This document shows, piece after piece, positions 10,765 through 21,184 of a DNA stretch of 64,000 nucleotides. Position numbers and translations under genes: made by a program. This DNA is from Lycorma delicatula (taxonomy: Eukaryota; Arthropoda; Insecta; Hemiptera; Fulgoridae). The notes under the pieces were generated by a model. It worked only from the letters and a program-made list of their open reading frames with translations. It was not told where the DNA came from and ran no database searches. The stretch's first letter is position 1; each line of letters opens with the position of its first letter. The DNA lies in contig NC_134455.1 in assembly GCF_047948215.1 (NCBI RefSeq), forward strand, positions 164,778,575 through 164,842,574, given 5' to 3'.

Positions 10765-11640
10765 CTAAAAACCCCTTCGCCGCTCCTCTATGTCCTTTTG
10801 CTTGATCACTTGTTTTACATAGTCATCCACCCGTTTCCACTGCAATTCATTGCCGAGCATGTAAGTTATCAATTCTACTGGACTTTTCCCTGCAATTCCA
10901 GTTTCATATCTCAAGGTGTTACATTTACCGCAATCAAAAAAGGTATGTTCAGCGGTGTCATCCTCGTTGCAGTACATGCATTTGGGTTCTTGTCTTCTTC
11001 CGATCCTATATAGATAATCACTGAAGTTACCTGGCCAGTAAACAGCTGCGATTATAGTAATTGATCTCGCCAAACCTTCTGCTATACTAAGCTAGTAAGT
11101 CCGGTATTAGCTCCTTAGTTCGTCTAGCAACCCCCTGTTCTCACCATCTATTCTTCTATCTTTCCATTAGCCTGTTTTTGGTCTCATGTCTTTCTAAGCC
11201 CTGTGCTATCTCTCTTCTTTCTTCAACTTGCAATTCAAGCGGTGGTGTGGAAGACAGTACACACAACGCCTCATATGAAACTGTCCTATAAGCTGAAATC
11301 ACCCCTAGTAACAGCTTCCTATGGACTCTGACCATTCTTATCAGATTTCTCTTATACCTTAGAGAAGGCCCCCAGACTGGCGCAGCATATAACATAGAGG
11401 AAGTCACTGCCGACACCATCAGCTTCCTTTTGGACGCTCTTGGAGCTCTCTGCGAAGTCAACATAATGTTCGGCGGCTTAGCCATATTTTCTGCCTTCCT
11501 GCAGCTGCTAATAATGTGTACGGTAAACCGACAATTCTTCTCAAATGTCACCCCTAGGTATTTTAGCTTACTAAAATTCTTCTCCCTCGTTTATTCTTTC
11601 TCCCTCTATCGTTAGATTAATCGGCTCAATTTTCCTCCTG
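10765..11640 (-). pseudogene. C-terminal region of polymerase ORF2, retrotransposon A
   Basis: Two pieces: about 11156-11560, with SSMLYAAPVWGPSLRYKRNL and AYRTVSYEALCVLSSTPPLE, and about 10765-11073, with AAVYWPGNFSDYLYRIGRR and the zinc-knuckle CMYCNEDDTAEHTFFDC. The C-x2-C-x8-H-x4-C knuckle and the YRTVS block are standard for R1-like polymerases. The stop of the last piece at 10765 is about 20 bp from the element end. Confidence 0.8.
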
Positions 11641-11679
11641 CCTGTTAGTAAGATATACTGATATTTGTCAGTAGCTAAT

Positions 11680-12600
11680 TCTAATCATCTTGCTATCAAC
11701 CATTGTATTACCTCTATTGCCGTAGTAGCCCGTTCTTGTACCTCCAGCTCAGTTTTGCCCTGTACTAAAATGACAAGATCATCCGCATATGCAATGACTT
11801 GAACCCCGTCGGGGAAATCAAGTCGCAGCACTCCATCAAAAGCTATCACCCACAACAATGGGCGAAGAACAGATCCTTGTGATACTCCACCATTTAATTT
11901 AAAACCAAACCTTTTTTCTTGCGCATCTACAAAACACCATCTCTCCGATAAATATTCCCATACTTGTCTACGTAAGTAAGGACTTACTCCCTTCTCCTCC
12001 AATGCCCTTATGATTCCAATGCCCGACCGCTGATTGTACCTCTGCTAGAGTGAATCGCCTGCTTTCGCATTCTATCCTAACTTCCACCTCTTCCTCTGCA
12101 CAAGCGAATAAGTCTGTGATTTGTGTCTCTGCCTGTAATTTTGAAAGAATTGGCAATCGTCTACCGAAACGTTTCGTAACTATACGTAGCCCCCAAGGGT
12201 CGCTATCTAGTTCTTCGTAGAGTTTTCTCCAATGATCCCGTTTTGATTTTTTAATTATCTTGTTTAATGTCCGCCTGGTCTCCAAATATCTTGCCGCCGC
12301 TGCTTCATATTCATCCCCACCAGTCTTCTTTGTCTTTGCTTTTTTCGCCTGCATGTTTGTAGTAGTTGTCTTAGCCCCGCTATCTCTTCTGACCACCAGT
12401 ATACTGTTTTCTTTTTTCTACTTCTATGAACCACTCTGTCCATCTCCTGTTGTATTATGTGAGTTAACGCTTCTGGTGTATGGTACTGCAGACTTGTGAG
12501 CCTATTGGCTACTCGATTCACGATCTCATTTATCTGACCCTGATCCGATAAAGGGCCTAGTAATATTTTAATATCTTCATTCTCTCCATTCCTACTAACT
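11680..12600 (-). pseudogene. Linker and second half of reverse transcriptase, retrotransposon A
   Basis: The ORF2 linker VYWWSEEIAGLRQLL is a hallmark of R1-clade polymerases, just after the lost endonuclease. It is followed, after a frameshift near 12370, by RDHWRKLYEELDSDPWGLRI. After a second internal loss near 12000 come YLRRQVWEYLSERWC, VSQGSVLRPLLW (motif B) and VIAYADDLVILVQ (motif C, AYADD at 11778-11792). Motif A is lost in the deletion. Confidence 0.85.
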
Positions 12601-13580
12601 ACTGCAGCCATTATTTCTTCCTCAGAGGTATCAACTTCCACGTCTCTGATGTGTACTATGGTACGTTTACCAGCTCGCGTCTTAAGGTCTACTTGTAAAT
12701 CCGCAGCTTTGTTCCTTAAAACATTTGTGAACTCCACCGCCTTCTGAGCTACTTGTATCTAAACATGGAGTTCATCATTTCTCCCTTTACGTAGAGAAAT
12801 CACATCATTAGCTTCTTCATCAGTAACTGCCGATTTCATTGTTCTTAATAAGTCAGCATATGATTTCCCAGTCGCCTTCACTATTACCGTGCGGCTCTCC
12901 TCTGCTGGTGGTATTGTTTTTTTAATCGACGTTTGACCCGGCCTAATCTGTCTCATTTGTGTGTCTGTCTGTAGTGTAAATACTTTAACCGGTTCTATCT
13001 TATCTCTTATTATGTAGGATAAGATCTTCTTTGTCACGTTACCAATTATACCCGACGGCAAAATAAACACCACATTTGGCGATTGCTGTATCACCTTCCT
13101 GATTGTAGGAAGTACAAGTATTACTGTCAATATGTTCTCAGGTGCTGCTGAATCATAATAAAACTTATATTTACTTCGCTTTTTTTTCAGTTGTTTCCTC
13201 GCCTATAACCGAAATCTCGTCTTTTAATATATCTCCTGGAGTATACATAGGTCGCTGAGTCACGTCTTCATCTGAGGTCTTCCTCTTACCTATACCGTGT
13301 AGGCTGCACGTGTCTCCAACTTCCGATGGCAATTCTGTTATTAAACAAATTTTATCTCTATATGAGGCCGGCCATAGTTTTGGTAGGAGCACTATCCGTT
13401 ATTTCACCCGCCAAAATAGCCTCTACATCTACTTCTGACATCACCGATTCAGTCTCTATCGCCTGTGTGACCGTCGTTAATGGTGGGGACATCTCTGTAA
13501 GTGCCTTTAGCCCCATATCAATCTTCTTAAGTTCCAACTCATACTCCGGATTATATTTTGTTCCGGAATATACAATTCTA
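12600..13580 (-). pseudogene. gag (ORF1) region of retrotransposon A
   Basis: On the minus strand, pieces in different frames join in order: IDMGLKALTEMSPPLTTVTQ, EVDVEAILAGEITDSAPTK, ICLITELPSEVGDTCSLHG, ESRTVIVKATGKSYADLLR, then KRTIVHIRDVEVDTSEEEIM. The KSYADLLRTMK and IRDVD-TSEEEI blocks are typical of R1-clade gag proteins, which bind the element RNA. Several frameshifts and stops separate the pieces. The CCHC knuckles expected after this point are missing, because the sequence runs straight into the polymerase linker. Confidence 0.7.
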
Positions 13581-13610
13581 TTACTATTTTGTATAAAAAC
13601 AAATTAACCA

Positions 13611-13939
13611 GAGTTAAAATATGTAAATAATTCTGAGATACAGTTAATTAATAGATATTAATTAAAATAGATATTCCCTTCTAAATAGATATTAATCTAA
13701 ATATTATGATATTAGTTTTAATAGTATTTATTTAAGTATGGTGTAGATTTCTAATACTTTTATAAATTTTTAATGAGTTATTTAAAAAATTACTTTTTTA
13801 TTTTCTTATAGAATTATTAGCGAAAAGAATTTAATAAAACTAAATTTTTTTAAATAAAATATCTTATTGTTTTTCTCAACTGATTGCTGAGTAAATTCGT
13901 TTGCTTTCCAGATAAAAAGAAGAATCATCAATATATTGT
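13611..13939. other. AT-rich spacer between two retrotransposon fragments
   Basis: Composition drops sharply back to the AT-rich background. No ORF or repeat is recognised. Confidence 0.5.
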
Positions 13940-15041
13940 AGCGAGTTAATTGGGTCGACATCTTCAAAGATTTATTCAGCGATTTTGCTGCAGTCCTATT
14001 AATGTATTAGGGATTTTTCTGGACATATCCGGGGCATTTAACAACTTATGGTGGCCCTCTGCCCTGTTTCAGATGCAGAAGCGTAAGTGTACACGAAATG
14101 AATTAGAAGTGTACTCAAGTTATTTCAGCCATCGGGGCGTTTCCCTGCGTGATGGCGGCTCGGAGGTTCGTAAGACCTTAACTAAAGGATGCCCTCAGGG
14201 CAGTGTTCTGAGTCCCCTTCTTTGGATCACAGAATTCGATTCCATGTTGTGTTTGAGGTTGCCATGTGGTTGTCGTGTCGTCGCTTATGTTGACGACGCG
14301 CTGCTACTGTTTGAAGGCAATTCGCGTAACGAGATAGATTTCCGAGCTGCTCATGCTTGTGAGACACTCCGGCTGTGAAGTCTCCAAGATAAGATGATTT
14401 TCAACCAAGAGAAAACCAGAATGATGTTGCTTAAGGGCCGATTGGCTGCTTCCCGAAGAATACGGGTTCGGATGGCTGATCTTCCCATTCGGTACGTTAC
14501 GACTCAAAAGTACCTGGATGTCATCCTTGATGAGAATTTGGGCCCAGCGATTCCTGTTGCTGGCTGTTATAAGCGGTGAGAACAGTCTCACGGGAGGCAG
14601 TCTGTGTTATAGTCGGAGTCAAACCAATAGATATCTTGGCTAATGAGCGTAAGGAACGCTATATTTCCAAGGTAAATAGCCTATTGACGTCAGAATTCAG
14701 GCAAGAGATTGAGGACCGGGGCTTTGTCTTAGCAGGTGAGGTGGAACGAATCCCCCACAGGTCACTAAACCCATGGTATATTTCCTGCAGTGTCTGATGT
14801 AGGTGCGATTAGATGGGTTTCCCCCAATAAGTATATCACACAACTTCTCTCCGGGCATGGTGCCTTTTGGGCGAGTTTGGCTAGGTTTCGTTTGGTGGAT
14901 TCGAGTCAATTCCCGGATTGTGGGACTGATGATACAGTGAACCACGGCCTCTATGTCTGTCCCCAATATGAGGTCGAACGTTCACGAGCTGTTAGAGAAA
15001 ATGAAAGAATACATTCCTTTCTGGATTTCCGTGTTGACTGA
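13940..15041 (+). pseudogene. R1-like non-LTR retrotransposon B, 5'-truncated polymerase
   Basis: The sequence begins just before RT motif A. The piece 13950-14378 has GIFLDISGAFNNLWWP (motif A), CPQGSVLSPLLW (motif B) and AYVDDALLLFEG (motif C, AYVDD at 14283-14297). Past a stop, the frame continues with NQEKTRMMLLKGRL and RYVTTQKYLDVILDE. A jump then leads to REAVCVIVGVKPIDILANER at 14576, so about 100 residues are lost between. The end, 14790-15041, has ITQLLSGHGAFWASLARFRL and the knuckle C-x4-DDTVNHGLYVC. The first Cys pair is reduced (FPDCGTDD), compared with LCPDCRVDD in the 27798 copy. It runs opposite to element A. Confidence 0.85.
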
Positions 15042-15906
15042 ATGATCCGCGAGGAGTGGTCTATAGTGGCTGGTTTTCTTCGCGCCCTTGCGATGTGTAG
15101 GTCTGCAGACGGAGTGTAATCGAGGTATTTGATCGTGGCAGGATCCCGGGTGGCTAGAGTTCCGGATAGTCATTGGATTGGTTGGAGGTAGGCACATTGG
15201 CACCGTGCCACGGTTACACGGTTATATTGGTATTATTTGTGATTCGAATTGGTGCTCCCGCTGGTGAGGGTGGCCGCGCTGCCGGGGTACGGTAGCCCAT
15301 GTAACCGGGGGCGTGGCTTTGTTCCACCGGTGGCGGTCCTGATTGTGAATTGGTATTGCCGCACGAGACTGCATGATGGGACCAGGTGGTGGTCCGGGGT
15401 TTGTCCCCGGCTCCTGCACGGACCGAAATGAGGTTACTTTCCCCTTGTTAGGTGACCTAAATTGGTCGACTTATTTGGGTGTAGGTCTGAATTTATATGT
15501 TGCGTAAAACATAATTTTGATTGGTATGAGGGTAGCACTGATTTAACTTTCAACACGTTCGTTTTCTGAGGTATTCACAGTTACGAACGGTGCTGTCAAA
15601 TCTGACTAGACGCGGGGTTCGCGCTTCCGCGGTTTCGGTCAGTTAGTTTGAGGGAAACATGTTAGGCTGGATGTGAAGATGTCCGTTTAAGTCCTACGTG
15701 AAGGCAAAATTTGATTTGCATTTCACTGGTGCCGAGGCATTTACATCGGTGCCATCGCGACCGAGGCCTGGCTAATGACTGTGAGATGTAATCAGTTACA
15801 GGGTCTAAGGACAACCTCCGGTAAAGCCCCATCAGGGCTTGGAACAGAGGGGTTGGTGTGGCGACCGGTAAAGTCACAATGTGGGTGACTCCTACGGGGT
15901 TGGGAT
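15042..15906 (+). other. GC-rich non-coding tail following retrotransposon B
   Basis: Composition is as in the retrotransposon, with no coherent ORF. It is probably the 3' untranslated region of element B or another element's remains. No poly(A) marks its end near 15905. Confidence 0.4.
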
Positions 15907-15929
15907 GTGTCTGCATTGCCACTTTGTAG

Positions 15930-16292
15930 TCAGTTTCTTGCCAATGGTAAAAGAAGCATCAGTAACCATACCAGTGACATCTCTTTTACCGCTTTGCTAG
16001 GTTTCATTTCTAACTCCTTTATACTCTTCTTTACGTTCTTATCAATATTCTTTCTCAGGTGTTTAGCCAACCGTTCGAATCTGCTAACTAGAATCTCTAA
16101 TCAAAGGGGCACTTCCTCATACTCCATAGAGGATTGCCTCGCTATCAGCCTTTTTGTTCTCTTCCTACCACCCGTAGCAGGCTTCGGGGGAAAGCCTTCC
16201 GGTTGGTCAGCCGCCAATGCCACACTGATAGTAGCTTGACCGGATACAGGCTCCATCGTACTCTCGGACTCCTTCTCTGGAGATTCCTCCAT
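15930..16292 (-). pseudogene. gag N-terminal fragment of another R1-like retrotransposon (C)
   Basis: The frame opens with Met at 16292 and contains VALAADQPEGF, GGRKRTKRLIARQSSMEYEE, an in-frame TGA, then FERLAKHLRKNIDKNVKKSI. The VALA...PEG...KRLxARQ order resembles the first part of the ORF at 17289-18074. So it is a related but distinct gag 5' end. It faces element B tail to tail. Confidence 0.55.
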
Positions 16293-16650
16293 AGTAGTAG
16301 GCCAGACGCATCTGACCTATTGACGCATTCTGTATATAATTAAATTATACACAGAAAGGAATTGACAAACTACAAATGTAAATTAGACAATAGTTTAAAG
16401 AGTCAAGTTACACCAACCTATCTTATCAAACCTTTTTTTTTTTTTAAAGAGGTGGAGGAAACTCATTTACGGACGCCTAAGCAGTATCGGTCTCGCTAAC
16501 AGGTTCCGCCAGTATAACCAAGGGCGTATGTATACCTCCGAACTATCGACTAAACGGAGGCTTAGTCAGAGGTCTAGCCGGAGGTTTAGACCCCTGGCTT
16601 CCCCCTTCCTGGGACTGCTTACAAAACATTTCATCAGAAGAAGGGGGAAT

Positions 16651-16788
<138 letters not shown>

Positions 16789-17081
16789 GTCACAACAAAC
16801 CAACAAATGTCACATCACCCAAACAACACCACTGGAAGCAACACATACAGCACGTCAAATACAAACACCGACAACATCACACAAGAACCCTGCAGAAAAC
16901 AGGACAAAACTTCTAACATCCACACCCACGCGTTACACACCCACACAGCAGTCAAGACAGAAATCTCAAAGAGTCACACCACTTACCAGTGGCCACCATC
17001 AGACGCACGAGTAGAGTGTCCGCCGCCTCATCGCAACCAGGCGACCCCCGCACGTACGAGAGACCCCCTAGGCACTCAGCT

Positions 17082-18074
17082 GAGAACCTGTCCGCCCCGC
17101 GCCCTCCGGCGCCATTCTCCTCTACAGGACTCTTCATATAACTGCAGCTTCCTCATGACCGTCCTGACGATTCTTTCCACAGTCTTCCACTGTGCCTCAC
17201 CTTATAATAGGATTCGTAGGGTATCTTCAGGACAAAACATGTGCTCACGTCTCAGGTTACCGAGCATCTCTCTACGCTCTATGGCGAATCACGGGCACAA
17301 AAAGAATACATGTTGGAGAGTCGCTTCCACCTCGCACTCCCGACAATTTTCAGACAGATTGAGCCCGAATCTACACAAATAAGACCTGAATCCCCCATGA
17401 CCCGCCAGGAATTGTGTTAACTCTAAACTCAGCGTGCCATGGGTCCTCCGGCACCACTCTCTGATGTCCCCAATAAGGCGGTGGGTCCACCTACCCCTCG
17501 TAGCCCGGTCCCACCGCTCCTGCCATGTTTGTGCGATTTCTTCTTCTAGTTCTTCAGCAGAACGCTTCCTTTCCTCTAATGGGAGTGTTCTCAGTTCCCT
17601 AGTTCTGTAGTTTCTCCGAATCCAGGTCTGACGATCACTGAGATCTTCCGGCATTTCCTGACAACAGGCCTCAGACAGCCCTTGTTGGACTTCAGCCGGC
17701 TGTATGCCGCTCTCCATGTCTCGCACCCGGAGAACGACCATCCTGGTCTTAGTTTGTACCTTTCCCTCTTTAATAGTATTTGCCAATAACTGCTCTAATT
17801 TGCCCGAGTTTTGTCTCGCCTTCAATCTTTTGGCTCCCCTCCTGATGTCCGTAGTTGATCTAGGGGCAACCCCCTCAGGTAGTACTTCTACCAAATGCAC
17901 TCCAGCAGTATTCTGCGCAAGCGCTACCTCCATGACTGCCGCACGCGAAGTCGGCGGCTTCGAAGTGGTCTCAATCATGCCTTTAGATGATTCCTCTATA
18001 TCAGTAGTCGAGCAAGGAAAAACTCCACTCGTTCCGTAGCACTTATATAGCCTATTATATATAGCTTCTAGCAC
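17082..18074 (-). pseudogene. Fused gag-polymerase C-terminal ORF of derivative D
   Basis: This is the longest open frame of the cluster: 261 codons from Met at 18074 to a stop near 17289. Residues ~1-120 are gag-like, with RAAVMEVALAQNTAGVHLVE, RRGAKRLKARQNSGKLEQLL and TRMVVLRVRDMESGI. Residues ~150-261 are the polymerase C-terminus: LEEEIAQTWQERWDRATRG, SLELTQFLAGHGGFRSYLCR, and the knuckle CRECEVEATLQHVFFLC. Past two in-frame stops the homologous frame continues to about 17082 with FAIERREMLGNLRREHMF and WKTVERIVRTVMRKLQL. The gag and C-terminal parts are in the same frame across the junction. Whether the fusion protein was ever made is unknown. Confidence 0.7.
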
Positions 18075-18150
18075 TTAGAAAAAAAAACTCGTTAGCTACG
18101 AGTGTACTCGTACCTTACGGACGTGTTGTGCTGCTCCGCGATTATAGTAT

Positions 18151-20097
18151 TTTTTACTTTTTTCCCGGCTTTTCTTGGAGACGGACAATAGGTATTGTTA
18201 AGTGAGTGTTTACGGGATGTCTTTTGAAATTTTTATGATTTTTGGTTAAAGGACGGATTTTTTATTGCGATTTTTTTGTCGTTTCGATCTTATTGTCACA
18301 GGCAATAAGGATTATAGTGGAGCGTCTCTTCGCTGTACGTGATTATTCGGTTATCTCCAGCCGATAACATATCAGTAAGTAAGTGGTAATATAATTAGAT
18401 CATCGGTACCTGAGGTAACTTTTCCCTACTATTTTTTTTCTAAAAAAAAAAATCTTATCAAACCCTATAAGATAAAAAATTGCATTAAAATTAATTAATA
18501 ACTAAGGTTGTTATCAGCCAACAGTATAATAGGCAGTACACAATACTATAGTTATAATACAGTACTAATAGTTATCAGTACACAATATATTACTAATAAA
18601 GTACCAACGTAAATTGCTTGGATACAGACAGTTAAAAACCCTGTTGTCTATAGCAGTAAGGTCGATATCTAACAACTTAAATAAAAAACTCAGTCCAGCG
18701 TCCAAAACTCGAAAAACGTAATAGCACTTCCAAAATTATCCAACCGTCAGATTCCAGTTCCACAATCCGTAAAAATACCAAAAAACCCAGAAAACAGAAA
18801 GAAAACCAGAGAGCGCAGAATAACACTACCACTGCTTCAAATACTCGAACTCGACTCGGGGATTACGAGTCTAGGAAAACGAAGAAAAAGTGAGATTTGA
18901 TAAGAAAAAAAGTAATGCAATTACTTTTTAATTAAAATTTCATCTCCACGTAATTAGCACGCACGTAATTAGTTTCTATTTATCTATTGATTTTCAACGG
19001 TAGCCGTTAAATGTATTTTATTGATTTGTTGTTGATTGTGGGGTAAGAACACAATATTTGTCTTCGTAAACCGATAGCATTTCAAATTCTTTGTTTCTTT
19101 TTTTCCTCATTTGACACGATGGTAGAAGTCATATTAAAACTTCAGTTCTACATATTTTTAAAATCTTGTTCTTTATTACTAGTTTATTTTCTCTCTAGAA
19201 TCATAGTTTTCGATGTTTACAGAAAATTATAATTTGACCAATAGACTGCTCTTGGTACAAATAAATGTATGTTTGATAAAAACTTTGAATTTGGAGCTAG
19301 GGTTTCCTAAAACTTAAATTCCAGTTAGATTATATAAGTTTTGAGTTCAAAATTTAAATATTTTTTTGAAATATCAGTTCCTAAAATTAAATAAAAAACC
19401 GTATCCAATAAAATTATATTACCTAGAAAATGGTGCTGATTTAAAGAAAATTAATCTTTTAATTTATATCTAATTTAAAAATTTGTCTACTTTTTAAATT
19501 CACAAATCTTTCCTATTTTATTTCCTCGTTACTTCTATTACTATTTTTTTTTCTTAATTGATTTTTGTTATATTAATAAAAATTAAATTAATAGCAGCTA
19601 TTTTTATTGTTATAATTTTTTGTTATATTTTATTATTGTAAAAAATAATGATAAGTATTTAGTCTAGATTATTACATACCCGCTAGGTTTAATAATTTCT
19701 TCTTACGTGTTTGTTATTTTTAAGATTCAAGTAATAATAAATCAGTAGTCTGTAAATAAATAACTATGATACCTATCTATTCAGATCAAATTATTGTATA
19801 AAATATCATTAGTTCTACTGTACCGAAAAGAATCTTACTATTAATCTAAAAATATGGGACATCATGATTACGGATATTTTATTTTATTACCTTTTCAAAT
19901 TTAGTTCATGTAATTATGTCGATATCCAACCTTAAAGATCTTCCACAAAGATAAAGAAATATTATTAGAAAAAAATCACTGATTTTCAAGTTATAGTAAG
20001 AAACAAAAATTAAATATAATATTATACAAGGAATTTTGATAAATACTCTTCTATGGGGCAAGTGAAAATAATGAAAATCTGACATGGACGCCACATG
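18151..20097. other. AT-rich stretch without a supported gene
   Basis: 18151-18420 is somewhat GC-richer and may be the remains of element 5' sequence. The rest is background. The small ORF at 19906-20094 has no motif. Confidence 0.4.
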
Positions 20098-20694
20098 ACT
20101 TCCTTGTACGCCTATTAAATTATATATACACTTTTTTTTAAATTAAAAGTAGATAAAATTTTATCTTATTAATAACTTTTGATATTTTTTTTTTATTATT
20201 ATTGAATTATTTTTTATAGTAAAACTTTTTTTACAATCGGAGGTTAATAATTATTAATAAATCAGTATATTTAAATAAAAAAAAAAAAAAAGAAGAAATG
20301 AAGTCGGATTCGAGCCGATATGCCTTCCCCTTGTAAGATCTAAATATTTCATTAATTAAAATTTTATTTGACTGTAACTCTGGAACCAATGAAAACAAGT
20401 ACCACTTATGACATATCGTTGAAAAGTTCTCAATGAGGGATTATAAATGCAGTTAAGAAGAACTCCAAAATACATTTTTTTTTATTTTGGGCTTTTTTGG
20501 ACACTTTTGGTGCAGTAGATTGCAATCAAAATGGGAGGTGCACAACTAGATGTTACAACAGTCCTAATTCCAAAATGTTATACGTACAGGCGTCACGCCG
20601 AATTTGGGGATGGTCAAAATGGATATTTCCGTTGAAATCTGAAAACTGAAATTTTTCGCCATAACAATACTTCCTATACTTCGTACAAGGAAGT
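20098..20694 (+). mobile_element. MITE-like element, copy B
   Basis: The copy starts with ACTTCCTTGTACGCC and ends with CGTACAAGGAAGT. It shares with copy A the blocks GGAACCAATGAAAACAAGTA, CACTTATGACATATCG and GATTGCAATCAAAATGGGAG, and the terminal hairpin ACTTCCTATACTTCGTACAA. Upstream, AAAATCTGACATGGACGCCA matches the sequence outside copy C, so homology extends at least 24 bp beyond the apparent inverted repeat. Confidence 0.8.
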
Positions 20695-21176
20695 AAACAT
20701 GAGCATATCCTAATTTATTTTTTAGTAAATTTTTATATTTTTTAAGGTTTAGTAAATTGTTAACGATTAAACGCTAGTAACGAGATCAATTTATAGAATA
20801 AAATAACTTATTTCGTTTTAATTTTTCAGAATTTTTAATCTCTACCTGATATTCTGTATTTAGTATATTTCTCTTTTAAAATATAGACAATACTTAATAT
20901 TTCATAAAAATTATTGTAATTTATTAGTCTTTGCTTCAAATTCTCATTTTTATTTTATTATACACGAATATGACAATCAAGCCACTAATTACTCGATTAA
21001 AGGTCATTTAAAAAAAAAAGTAAACTTCAAATAGAATTATTACTTATTTACATTTTATTTTTTCATTACGTTTTCACGGTAAGTAAAAATATAAATTCTG
21101 ACATCATTTTGTTGTTTTACTATAATCGGTCAATCACATTTTTTTAAATGAAAATTTTGGTTTTTATCATTGCATC
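20695..21176. other. AT-rich spacer
   Basis: No ORF or repeat is recognised between the MITE-like copy and the hAT element. Confidence 0.4.
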
Positions 21177-21184
21177 TTCTGATC
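21177..21184. repeat. Left target-site duplication of the hAT element
   Basis: TTCTGATC, compare CCCTGATC on the right. Confidence 0.6.

Larger units (their letters stand above)
10745..13610 (-). mobile_element. R1-like non-LTR retrotransposon A, internally deleted
   Basis: The element reads from about 13610 down to 10745, with gag at the 5' end and the polymerase C-terminus at the 3' end. The three parts are listed separately. Two internal segments are missing: the endonuclease with the gag C-terminal zinc knuckles, and the first half of the reverse transcriptase. With about 2.9 kb it is roughly half the length expected for the group. Base composition is much GC-richer than the surrounding DNA. 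No clear poly(A) is seen at the 3' end, where it meets the repeat protein copy. Confidence 0.85.

Noticed and set aside
13326..13607. Plus-strand 93-codon ORF
   Set aside because: Antisense shadow of the gag region of retrotransposon A.
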